In this document: piece after piece, positions 33,268 through 40,859 of the stretch
Position numbering within the stretch: position 1 is the stretch's first letter
How the letters are laid out: every line of letters begins with the position of its first letter
Assembly: GCF_019396345.1 (NCBI RefSeq)
Contig: NZ_JAHKRM010000007.1
Span: 269,535-333,534 of the forward strand
DNA: 64,000 nt
From: Nonomuraea guangzhouensis
GTDB lineage: Bacteria; Actinomycetota; Actinomycetes; Streptosporangiales; Streptosporangiaceae
Reading direction: 5' to 3'
Program-made: the position numbers and the translations under genes
Notes under the pieces: model-generated
Told to the model about the DNA's origin: nothing
The model's input: the letters and a program-made list of their open reading frames with translations, nothing else
The model's database searches: none

Positions 33268-33748
33268 CGCGGTCTTCCGTTCGCATTCAGGGTGGAAAAG
33301 ATTGTTTCCCGCATGTTTCCTACCTCCAGCGCCAACGCTGAGGACTTATCGTATGGATTCCAGCAGACTGCTGGAAAATAGGCTTATCCATGCCCTATCT
33401 CTACACAACCCTTACGAGTCCCCCTATGCGCCCTATAGCCTTGCCGGCGGAGGCGGAACGCCGGCCTCCCGGCGTTGTTCCCGGTCGCCACGTACGCGGG
33501 CGGAGTCGCCGCCGCGGCGCTCGCGTCCGCACGTCAAGCCCTGTTCCGCACGGCATCCGGGTCGATCCGCCGGACGGTGCCAACCCTGCGCAGGGGGAGC
33601 GACCCGGAAAAGAATGGCTTTATCGCATATTGCGCCATAGTTGCCGCTAGGGGGGCCGGTAGGGGTTGTTTCGCGCGTCTCCAGCGGCCAATCATGGTGC
33701 CGTCATTTCGACGTACGGCACCATTTCCTATGCCGGAAAGGTCAGCAC
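33268..33748. promoter_or_regulatory. 481-bp divergent regulatory region with multiple CCCTA/TAGGGG motifs
   Basis: No credible gene is seen between the carboxylase and the epimerase. On the left half CCCTAT (33393), CCCTTA (33409), CCCCCTAT (33420) and CCCTATA (33431) read as TAGGG/AAGGG on the minus strand, toward the extender operon. On the right half TAGGGGGG (33648) and TAGGGG (33660) read toward the epimerase. The division of orientation by downstream gene supports promoter-associated sites for one cluster regulator. Confidence 0.5.
33648..33665 (+). promoter_or_regulatory. TAGGGG motif pair upstream of the epimerase operon
   Basis: TAGGGGGGCCGGTAGGGG places two TAGGGG cores 12 bases apart, about 85-100 bases upstream of the RmlC-like gene that leads the sugar and starter-unit operon. 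The arrangement resembles the pair at 39249. Probable activator site; the protein is not known. Confidence 0.5.
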
Positions 33749-34357
33749 ATGGAGATAGCCGAGCTTGGAGTCGAGAGCGCTTTTCTGATCACGCCGGACG
33801 TCCACTCTGACCACCGGGGGCTTTTCCTCGAAGTGTTCAGCCAGCCGGTGTTCGAGCGGGCGGTGGGTCATCGGCTGTCCGTCGCCCAGCTGAACTGCTC
33901 GGTGTCCCGGCGCGGGACCATCCGCGGCATGCACGCCATCGCGCTGCCGGGCCAGGCCCGCTATGTCACCTGCGCGCAGGGGGGCATCGTCGACGTCGTG
34001 CTCGACATCCGGATCGGCTCGCCGACGTACGGCGCGCACGTCGCGGTCGAGCTGACCGCCGCGAACCGGCGGGCCCTGTATCTGGCGGAGGGGCTCGCGC
34101 ACGGGTTCGCGCCGCTGACCGACGACGCCACCGTCGTCTACCTGTGTTCGAGCACCTGGTCCCCGGGCGCGGAGGTCATCATCAACGCGCTGGACCCGGA
34201 GCTCGGCCTGCCCTGGCCCGCGGACGGCCCGGTGCAGTCGGAGAAGGACGCGGCGGCGCCCTCCCTGCGGGAGGCCAGGCAGCTCGGGCTGCTGCCCACG
34301 CTCGCCGAGTGTCAGGCGCGGTACGCCGAACTCGCCGAGCTCACGTTGACGAGGTGA
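33749..34357 (+). CDS. dTDP-4-keto-6-deoxyhexose 3,5-epimerase (RmlC-like)
   Basis: A 202-residue cupin epimerase. The ATG at 33749 (MEIAELGVES) follows GGAAAGG. RmlC landmarks are DHRGLFLEVF, QLNCSVSRRGTIRGMHA with catalytic H62, VDVVLDIRIGSPTYG, LAHGFAPL and VVYLCSS with the conserved Y131. The Tyr-Tyr usually found six to seven residues after that tyrosine is Thr-Trp here (SSTWSPG), so single-site (3- or 5-) rather than double epimerisation is possible. It leads the operon with the sugar aminotransferase and the starter genes and would set the L-configuration of the sugar. Confidence 0.88.
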   Translation: MEIAELGVESAFLITPDVHSDHRGLFLEVFSQPVFERAVGHRLSVAQLNCSVSRRGTIRGMHAIALPGQARYVTCAQGGIVDVVLDIRIGSPTYGAHVAVELTAANRRALYLAEGLAHGFAPLTDDATVVYLCSSTWSPGAEVIINALDPELGLPWPADGPVQSEKDAAAPSLREARQLGLLPTLAECQARYAELAELTLTR

Positions 34358-34362
34358 CGGTG

Positions 34363-35475
34363 ATGATCCCCCTGTTCCGGGTGGCGATGTCTCCCGAGGC
34401 GCCGACCAGGGCCGCCGAGGTCCTCGGCAGCGGCAGCATCGGCCAGGGAGCCAAGGTCGAGGAGTTCGAACGGGCCATCGCCGGCCGGGTCGGCCGGGAC
34501 GAGGTGGTCACGGTCAACAGCGCCACGGCGGGCCTGCACCTCGCCCTGCACATGGTCGCCCGCCAGGATGACGACGACGGCGAGGTGCTGTCCACGCCGT
34601 TGACCATGGAGGCCACCAACTGGGCGATCCTGGCCAACCGGCTGCGCATCAGGTGGGTGGACGTCGACCCGGCCACCCTCAACGTCGACCTGGACGACCT
34701 CGCCCGCAAGATCTCGCCGAAGACGCGGGCCATCATGATCGTGCATTTCGCCGGCTATCCGGTCGACCTCGACCGGCTCCGCGCGATCATCGACCTGGCC
34801 GAGGCCAGATTCGGCTTCCGGCCACCGGTGATCGAGGACTGCGCGCACGCGTGGGGCGCGACCTACGGCGGTACGCCCATCGGCGGTCACGGCAATCTGT
34901 GCGTGTTCAGCTTCCAGGCCATCAAACACCTGACCTGCGGCGACGGGGGCGCTCTCGTCCTGCCGACCGAGGAGCTGCGGCGGCGCGCCACGCGGTTGCG
35001 CTGGTTCGGCATCGACCGGACGGCCGACCGGCTGCGCAACCCGCCGGACGTCACGGAGTGGGGCTTCAAGTTCCACATGAACGACATCAACGCCTCGATC
35101 GGCCTGGCCAACCTGGCCTGGGCGGACGAGGTGCTGGCCCGGCACCGTGCCAACGCCGCCTTCTACGACAGGGAGCTCGCCGGCGTCGCCGGCCTGGAGC
35201 TGACCGAGCGGGCCGCCGATCGCCGATCCTCCTTCTGGATCTATCCGATGAAGGTGGAGGACCGCGACGGCTTCATCAAGCGCATGGACGAGGCCGGGAT
35301 CATGACCAGCAACGTGCACGAGCGCAACGACCTGCACACGGCCGTGCGCCCGTACTCCAGCCTGCTGCCCGGTCTCGACCGGGTCGCCCCGCGCGTCGTG
35401 TGCGTGCCCGTCGGCTGGTGGGTCACCGAGGAGCAGCGTACGCACATCGCGGACACCATCAGGCGGGGCTGGTGA
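34363..35475 (+). CDS. DegT/DnrJ/EryC1-family sugar aminotransferase
   Basis: A 370-residue PLP enzyme that aminates a keto-deoxysugar nucleotide. The ATG at 34363 follows GAGGTGA; a GTG three codons earlier would overlap the epimerase stop. The PLP-binding lysine is K188 (FSFQAIKHLTCGDGG), with PVIEDCAHAWGATYGG holding the cofactor aspartate. The position of the amino group (C3 or C4) cannot be told with certainty. The family and the absence of a 3,4-ketoisomerase favour a 4-amino-4,6-dideoxyhexose, unless the missing isomerase lies outside the window. It is coupled (GTGA) to the following hydrolase gene. Confidence 0.92.
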   Translation: MIPLFRVAMSPEAPTRAAEVLGSGSIGQGAKVEEFERAIAGRVGRDEVVTVNSATAGLHLALHMVARQDDDDGEVLSTPLTMEATNWAILANRLRIRWVDVDPATLNVDLDDLARKISPKTRAIMIVHFAGYPVDLDRLRAIIDLAEARFGFRPPVIEDCAHAWGATYGGTPIGGHGNLCVFSFQAIKHLTCGDGGALVLPTEELRRRATRLRWFGIDRTADRLRNPPDVTEWGFKFHMNDINASIGLANLAWADEVLARHRANAAFYDRELAGVAGLELTERAADRRSSFWIYPMKVEDRDGFIKRMDEAGIMTSNVHERNDLHTAVRPYSSLLPGLDRVAPRVVCVPVGWWVTEEQRTHIADTIRRGW

Positions 35476-36377
35476 CCTCGCCTGCCGCTCTCCCTGCCAA
35501 GGGCACGGTGCCGTTCGGGGAGCACAAGACCTGGTACCGGGTCACCGGCACGCCGGGCGCGGGCCGGCCGGCCGTCGTCGTGCTGCACGGCGGGCCCGGC
35601 AGCACCCACGACTACCTGGTCGGCCTCGCCGCGCTCGCCCAGGAGGGCTGGCCCGTCGTGCACTACGACCAGCTTGGCAACGGCGGCTCCACGCACCTGC
35701 CCGGCAAGGGGGCCGAGTTCTGGACTCCGCGCCTGTTCCTCGACGAACTGGACAACCTGCTGCTCAGGCTCGGCCTCCGCGACGACTACGTGCTGGTCGG
35801 GCAGTCCTGGGGCGGCATGCTGGCCGCCCTGCACGCCTCGGCGAGACCGGGCGGCCTGCGCGGCCTGGTGGTCGCCGACGCCCCCGCCTCCTACCCGCTG
35901 TGGCTGCGGGAGATGCGGGTGCTGCGCGACCGGCTGCCCGAGGGCGTCAACGAGACGTTGCGCCGCCACGAAGCCGCGGGCACGACCGATTCGCAGGAGT
36001 ACTTCGACGCGATGATGGTCTTCTACAACCGGCACGTCTGCACGCTGGACCCGTGGCCGCGCGAGTTCGTCGCCACGTTCATGGAGATCTACAACGACCC
36101 GACGGTCTACTACGCGATGAACGGGCCGAGCGAGTTCCACGTGATCGGCTCGCTGCGTGACTTCGGCGTGGAGGACCGCGTCGCGGACATCGAGGTGCCC
36201 ACCCTGCTGATCTCCGGGCGGCACGACGAGGCCACGCCCGCCACCGTGCGACCGTACTTCGACCTCATCCCCGACGTGCGGTGGGAGGTCTTCGAGGAGT
36301 CCAGCCACACGCCGCACCTGGAGGAGCCCGAGCGGTTCAGACAGGTGCTGATCGAGTTCCTGAAAGGTCTGGGTTAG
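35472..36377 (+). CDS. Proline-iminopeptidase-like amide hydrolase (VinJ type)
   Basis: A 301-residue alpha/beta-hydrolase of peptidase family S33. Oxyanion motif HGGPGSTHDY, nucleophile S112 (VGQSWGGML), an Asp in SGRHDEATP and a His in SSHTPHLEEP complete the triad. In vicenistatin-type macrolactam pathways the homologue VinJ removes the aminoacyl cap from the amino end of the finished polyketide so that macrolactam closure can occur. The same role is inferred here because it lies in a cassette with homologues of VinK, VinL, VinM, VinN and VinO. The GTG start overlaps the aminotransferase stop. Confidence 0.9.
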   Translation: MTSPAALPAKGTVPFGEHKTWYRVTGTPGAGRPAVVVLHGGPGSTHDYLVGLAALAQEGWPVVHYDQLGNGGSTHLPGKGAEFWTPRLFLDELDNLLLRLGLRDDYVLVGQSWGGMLAALHASARPGGLRGLVVADAPASYPLWLREMRVLRDRLPEGVNETLRRHEAAGTTDSQEYFDAMMVFYNRHVCTLDPWPREFVATFMEIYNDPTVYYAMNGPSEFHVIGSLRDFGVEDRVADIEVPTLLISGRHDEATPATVRPYFDLIPDVRWEVFEESSHTPHLEEPERFRQVLIEFLKGLG

Positions 36378-36381
36378 TGAA

Positions 36382-37317
36382 GTGGACATGCGGACCGCGA
36401 TCGTCTTCCCCGGCATGGGACCCACCCGGTTCTCCGATGTCGACTCGTTCATGCTCGGCGACCCCGCCGCGCGGCGGCTGGTCGCGCTCGCCGACGACGT
36501 GCTCGGCTACTCGCTGGCCGGCCGCTTCCGCGACTCCGGTGACGACTACTCCGAAGCGGCACAGGTGGCCTTCCTGGTGAACTGCCTGGCTCTGGCGGAA
36601 TGGGCGGAGCGGACGCTGGAGGTCAACCCGCACCTGGTCGCGGGCCCGAGTTTCGGTGGCAAGGCGGCCGCCGCCTATTCGGGCGCGCTGTCGTTCGCCG
36701 ACGCCGTGCGCATGACCGCGGGTCTGGCGCGCTGCGCGGAGGACTACTTCGCGCACGAGCACCGGGACATCGTCACCTGCTCCTTCGTCCGCGTTCCCGA
36801 GGCCCGGCTGGCGGAACTGGTGGCGGAGCTGCGCGAGCGAGGCGAATGGCACGACGTCTCCTGCTACATAGATCACGACTTCTTCATGGTCTCGCTGCGG
36901 GAGCGGCAGGTGGAGTGGTTCGAAGGCCGGGTCCGGGCGATCGGCGGGCTGCCGTTGTACACGATGCGGCCGCCCATGCACTCGGCCGCCTTCGAGCCGC
37001 TGCGCAAGAGGGCCGAGGAGGAGGTGTTCGGTGAGCTGCGCTTCACCGACCCGCGGGTGCCGGTCGTCGACGATCACGACGGGAGGCTGCTGACCGGCGC
37101 GGCGGGGGTGCGGGCCATGGTGCTCGACGGCTTCGTCCGGCCGCTGCGCTGGCCCGAGGTGGTGGCCACGCTGCGGCGGCTCGGCGTCGAGCAGCTCTGC
37201 GTCAGCGGCCAGGACGCCATGTTCGGCCGGGTGCCGATCACCACGCGGAACTTCACCGTCGTCCCGGTGAACCCGAGGACGGCGGTGCTGCCGCGGCCAT
37301 CGGTGCCCTCGGCCTGA
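36382..37317 (+). CDS. Trans-acting acyltransferase for the starter unit (VinK type)
   Basis: A 311-residue stand-alone acyltransferase with an FabD-like fold. FPGMG near the start replaces GQGSQ. The nucleophile is S90 in GPSFGG rather than the GHSxG of malonyl transferases, and MHSAAFEPL carries the probable catalytic His. Such divergence is seen in VinK, which moves a dipeptidyl beta-amino-acid starter from a stand-alone ACP to the PKS loading ACP. Here the partners would be the ACP at 37.4-37.6 kb and the N-terminal ACP of the 4277-residue PKS. An ATG at 36388 is an alternative start. A strong terminator follows the stop codon. Confidence 0.88.
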   Translation: MDMRTAIVFPGMGPTRFSDVDSFMLGDPAARRLVALADDVLGYSLAGRFRDSGDDYSEAAQVAFLVNCLALAEWAERTLEVNPHLVAGPSFGGKAAAAYSGALSFADAVRMTAGLARCAEDYFAHEHRDIVTCSFVRVPEARLAELVAELRERGEWHDVSCYIDHDFFMVSLRERQVEWFEGRVRAIGGLPLYTMRPPMHSAAFEPLRKRAEEEVFGELRFTDPRVPVVDDHDGRLLTGAAGVRAMVLDGFVRPLRWPEVVATLRRLGVEQLCVSGQDAMFGRVPITTRNFTVVPVNPRTAVLPRPSVPSA

Positions 37318-37350
37318 CGAGGCCCTGCGGGCCTCCCCGCGGGCCTCGTC
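37316..37350. terminator. Strong bidirectional hairpin between convergent genes
   Basis: GACGAGGCCC (37316-37325) pairs perfectly with GGGCCTCGTC (37341-37350). Inside, GCGGG and CCCGC extend the stem around the loop CCTC with a single unpaired T. It starts at the stop codon of the acyltransferase and ends 14 bases before the end of the convergent ACP gene. It probably stops transcription both ways. Confidence 0.85.
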
Positions 37351-37363
37351 AGGCGCCGGCCGG

Positions 37364-37606
37364 TCAGGCCACCGAAATCCCCGAAAGGACCGTCCAGAGC
37401 GTGCCCGGAGTCTCGAACGTCTCCTTCGTCAGCGCGTCGTCCTTGAATCGCACCCCGTATGCCTCCTCAAGGGTGGCCAGGAGTTCGACGATGCCCAGCG
37501 AATCGAGGCCGAGGCCCGGCAGATCCGCATTTTCGAGGAGCTTCTCGGTGGCGGGCAGAAACGGCAGATGCGGCCGCAGGAGTTCTTCGAAGCGTGCATC
37601 CCACAT
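37364..37606 (-). CDS. Stand-alone acyl carrier protein (VinL type)
   Basis: An 80-residue carrier protein with the phosphopantetheine serine S36 in GLGLDSLGIVELL. It has the size of VinL/FlvL, which carries the beta-amino acid during adenylation, decarboxylation, capping and transfer. It is the only starter-cassette gene on the minus strand: convergent with the acyltransferase and divergent from the first adenylating enzyme. It therefore needs its own promoter in the 72 bases upstream, or one within the next gene. GGAGAAAGGAAA precedes the ATG. Confidence 0.92.
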   Translation of the reverse strand: MWDARFEELLRPHLPFLPATEKLLENADLPGLGLDSLGIVELLATLEEAYGVRFKDDALTKETFETPGTLWTVLSGISVA

Positions 37607-37678
37607 GACAGCTGATTTCCTTTCTCCAGTTTACCGAGAAAAAGCCTACGGCGCTGACGTTATCCGGCAACAATGTGA

Positions 37679-39262
37679 ATGTCCATAATGGTGGATCAGA
37701 TGAATGCAGATTATCCGGCACCCCTCTATGCGTATTTCCTGCGCGGCCTGGCCATGGCCCCCGACCGGCCCGCCTTCCGGGTCGGCCCGGACACGGCGAC
37801 CTACGCGGAGCTCCACCGGGCGGCACTGCGCTGGGCCGGCGTCCTGCTGAGGTCGGCGCCGTGCCGGCCCGGCGCCGTGGGGGTCCTCGCGGACAAGGGG
37901 GGCACAGCGTACGCCGGCATCCTGGCCGGCCTCTACGCGGGAGCGGCGGTCGTGCCGCTGCAGCCGGACTTCCCGGCGTCCCGGACGCGCCAGATGATCG
38001 AGGCCGCCGGGGTGTCGGCGCTGATCGTCGACGACCGGGGCCAGAAGCGGGCGGAGGAACTCCGCGCCCAAGGGGTGGACGTGCCCGTCCTGTCGCCCGA
38101 CACACTCGGTGGCGGGCGGGCCCTCGCCGCGCCGCGGCCGGTCGAGGCCACCGACGTCGCCTACGTGCTGTTCACCTCGGGGTCGACGGGCCGGCCCAAG
38201 GGGGTGCCCATCACGCACGGCAACACCGCGCACTACTTCGGGCTGCTGGCCGGACGCTATGACTTCACCCCCGACGACGTGTTCTCACAGACCTTCGACC
38301 TGACCTTCGACTGCGCGATGTTCGACCTGTTCTGCGCCTGGGCCGCCGGAGCGACCGCCGTGGGCGTGCCGTCGCACGCGTACGGGCACCTGCCGGAGTT
38401 CCTCGCCGAGCAGGGGATCACCGTGTGGTTCTCCACCCCCAGCGCGATCCCGCTGGTCCGCAGGACCGGCGGGCTGGCACCGGGGGCGCTGCCCACCCTG
38501 CGCTGGAGCTTCTTCGCCGGGGAGGCGCTGAAGTGCGCCGACTCCGTCGACTGGCAGCGCGCGGCGAGCGGCTCCGTCCTGGAGAACCTCTACGGCCCGA
38601 CCGAGCTGACGATCACGATCACCGGTCACCGCTGGTCACCGGAGACCTCGCCCGGCCAGTGCGTCAACGGCCTGTCCCCGATCGGCAGGGTGCATCCCGG
38701 CCACGGCCACCTCCTGGTCGACGACGCCGGCCGGCCCGTCAGCCACGAGGGCGAGCTGTGGATCACCGGGCCGCAGCTGACGCCGGGATACCTCGATCCG
38801 GCGGACGACAAGGGCCGGTTCGTCGAGCGGGACGGCCGTACCTGGTACAACACCGGCGACCGCGTCCGGGCCGCGGCCGACGGCGAACTCGTCTACCTCG
38901 GCCGGGCCGACGCCCAGGTGCAGGTGCACGGCTGGCGGGTGGAACTGGCCGAGATCGATCACGCCGTGCGCGGCGTCGCCGGAGTGGCGGACGCGGTGAC
39001 GGTGAGCGCCGAGAACGACGGCACCGCCGTACCCGTCGTGTTCTACACCGGGAATCGGCTGGCGCCCACCGATTTCACCACCCGGCTCGTCGAGACGCTG
39101 CCGGCCGGCCTCGTTCCGCGGCACTATCGCCATCTGGACGAGCTGCCGCTGAATCCCAACAGAAAAGTCGACCGGGCCGGCCTGCGTGAGCTGGCCGACG
39201 GTCTGGTGCGGAAACGCGGGCGCGCCGGAGAAGAGGGGAGGGGCGCATTAGGGGGGCGGTAG
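37679..39262 (+). CDS. Amino-acid adenylating ligase, probable N-capping enzyme (VinM type)
   Basis: A 527-residue stand-alone adenylation enzyme without a carrier domain. Core motifs: TSGSTGRPKG (A3), FDLTFDCAMFDLF (A4 region), NLYGPTELTI (A5), GELWITGPQLTPGY (A6), YNTGDRV (A7), GRADAQVQVHGWRVELAEID (A8) and NPNRKVD with the A10 lysine. Its NRPS-like core fits VinM, which adds an alanyl group to the amine of the ACP-bound beta-amino acid as a temporary cap. The start is uncertain: ATG at 37679, 37688 or 37700, none with a clear ribosome site. The amino acid it uses is inferred. Confidence 0.85.
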   Translation: MSIMVDQMNADYPAPLYAYFLRGLAMAPDRPAFRVGPDTATYAELHRAALRWAGVLLRSAPCRPGAVGVLADKGGTAYAGILAGLYAGAAVVPLQPDFPASRTRQMIEAAGVSALIVDDRGQKRAEELRAQGVDVPVLSPDTLGGGRALAAPRPVEATDVAYVLFTSGSTGRPKGVPITHGNTAHYFGLLAGRYDFTPDDVFSQTFDLTFDCAMFDLFCAWAAGATAVGVPSHAYGHLPEFLAEQGITVWFSTPSAIPLVRRTGGLAPGALPTLRWSFFAGEALKCADSVDWQRAASGSVLENLYGPTELTITITGHRWSPETSPGQCVNGLSPIGRVHPGHGHLLVDDAGRPVSHEGELWITGPQLTPGYLDPADDKGRFVERDGRTWYNTGDRVRAAADGELVYLGRADAQVQVHGWRVELAEIDHAVRGVAGVADAVTVSAENDGTAVPVVFYTGNRLAPTDFTTRLVETLPAGLVPRHYRHLDELPLNPNRKVDRAGLRELADGLVRKRGRAGEEGRGALGGR

Positions 39263-39265
39263 GGG
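39249..39265 (+). promoter_or_regulatory. TAGGGG motif pair upstream of the second adenylating enzyme
   Basis: TAGGGGGGCGGTAGGGG has two TAGGGG cores 11 bases apart, overlapping the end of the preceding coding region and about 35-50 bases before the next start. This is the closest of the cluster motifs to a start codon and suggests an internal promoter driving the ligase, the decarboxylase and the first PKS gene. Confidence 0.5.
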
Positions 39266-39299
39266 TCTATTTGAAATATGGGTTCGAGATAACTTTCCG

Positions 39300-40859
39300 A
39301 TGCTGAGATATTCGCTGGAGATTCCTTTCCCACCGGGCGGGAGGACGATATTGGACGGGACGCGGTTCCTTCGATCGGGCCTCATCCACGATCTGCTCGA
39401 CGAGGCCACCAAGGCGAGACCGGACGGCGGCGCGGTCCGCGACGCGCACGGAGCGTGGAGCTACCGGCGGGTCGACGAGCTCAGCCGGGGCGTCGCCGGC
39501 TGGCTGGCGGCGGCCGGCGTCGGCCCGGGAGACCGGGTCATCGTCCAGCTGCCCAACCGGCGCGAGACGGTGCCCATCGTCTACGGCATCTCCCGGCTCG
39601 GCGCCGTCTTCGTACCGCTGCATCCTGAGATGAAGGCGTTCCACCTGCGCTCCGTGCTGGACGACGCGGAGCCCACGCTGATCATCGGCGGCGGCGAGGC
39701 CATGCACGACCTCGCCACCGTGCCGGTGTTCGACCTCGACGACTTCTGGACCGAGGTCGAGGACATGGCGGGGTGGCCGGAGGTGTACGAGCCGGGCAAG
39801 ATCCTGCCCGCTGACGTCGCCATCCTCATCTACACCTCGGGCAGCACCGCCGCCCCCAAGGGCGTGATCTGCCCGCACGCGCAGGTCACCTTCGCCGCCT
39901 CGGCCATCAACGCGGTGCTCGGATACCGCCAGGACGACGTGGTCTTCTGCCGGCTGCCCATGTCCTTCGACTACGGCCTCTACCAGATCTTCCTCGCCGC
40001 GCTCGGCGGCGCCGAGCTGGTCCTGGCCGAGGACGGAGCCGACCTGACCCTGCTCGGTCAGCTCCGCGAGTCCGGCGCGAGCGTCGTGCCCGTCGTCCCG
40101 TCACTGGGCGGCATGATCGCGACGCTGGCCCGGCGGGCCAGCGAGGCCGCGCCGAAGGTGCGGATGTTCACCAACACCGGGGCCGCGCTGCCGGAGGCGA
40201 CCATCCGGAGCCTGCGCGCCTGCTTCCCCGGGGCCCAGGTGGTGCGCATGTACGGCATCACCGAGTGCAAGCGCGTCACGATCATGGAACCGGAGCTCGA
40301 CCAGGAGCGCCCCGGCGCGGTCGGCCGCCCGCTGCCCGGCACCCGGGTGGTGATCGCGGACACCGCGGGCCGGCCGCTGCCGGCCGGGGAGACCGGGGAG
40401 ATCGTGGTCGCCGGTCCGCACGTGATGGCCGGCTACTGGCGCGACCCCGAGCTCACCGCGCGCGCCTACCGCCCCGACCAGGACACCGGTGAGGTCCGCC
40501 TGCACACCGGCGACTACGGCCGGCTCGACCAGGACGGCTACCTGTACTTCGAAGGCCGGCGCGACGACATGTTCAAACGCAAGGGCACCCGGATGAGCAC
40601 GATCGAGATCGAGGCGGCCGCCATGGACATCCCGGGCGTGCGCGCGGCCGTCGTGCTGCCCCCGGCCGAAGGACACGACCTCGTCGTGTTCGTCGAGGCC
40701 GACCTGACACCCCATGCCGTGCTGGACGCGCTGAAGCAGCGGCTCGAACCCGCGAAGGTGCCCGCCTCCTGCCGCGTCCTGCCGCGCTTCCCGCTGACGC
40801 TCAACGGCAAGAACGAGCGCAAACAGATGGCCCTGCTGCTCCTTGGAGGCGACGCGTGA
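39300..40859 (+). CDS. Acidic beta-amino-acid adenylating enzyme (VinN/FlvN type)
   Basis: A 519-residue ANL-family ligase that should load an aspartate-type amino acid through its beta-carboxyl onto the stand-alone ACP. Motifs: YTSGSTAAPKGV, MYGITECKRVTI, GYWRDPE, HTGDYGR, and GKNERKQ near the C-terminus. From memory, VinN contacts 3-methylaspartate through Asp230, Lys330 and Arg331; here D224, K324 and R325 occur with a constant shift of six, so an alpha-carboxylated beta-amino acid is predicted. The ATG at 39300 lacks a good ribosome site; a TTG at 39351 behind GGGAGGA is a serious alternative. The stop overlaps the decarboxylase start. Confidence 0.88.
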   Translation: MLRYSLEIPFPPGGRTILDGTRFLRSGLIHDLLDEATKARPDGGAVRDAHGAWSYRRVDELSRGVAGWLAAAGVGPGDRVIVQLPNRRETVPIVYGISRLGAVFVPLHPEMKAFHLRSVLDDAEPTLIIGGGEAMHDLATVPVFDLDDFWTEVEDMAGWPEVYEPGKILPADVAILIYTSGSTAAPKGVICPHAQVTFAASAINAVLGYRQDDVVFCRLPMSFDYGLYQIFLAALGGAELVLAEDGADLTLLGQLRESGASVVPVVPSLGGMIATLARRASEAAPKVRMFTNTGAALPEATIRSLRACFPGAQVVRMYGITECKRVTIMEPELDQERPGAVGRPLPGTRVVIADTAGRPLPAGETGEIVVAGPHVMAGYWRDPELTARAYRPDQDTGEVRLHTGDYGRLDQDGYLYFEGRRDDMFKRKGTRMSTIEIEAAAMDIPGVRAAVVLPPAEGHDLVVFVEADLTPHAVLDALKQRLEPAKVPASCRVLPRFPLTLNGKNERKQMALLLLGGDA

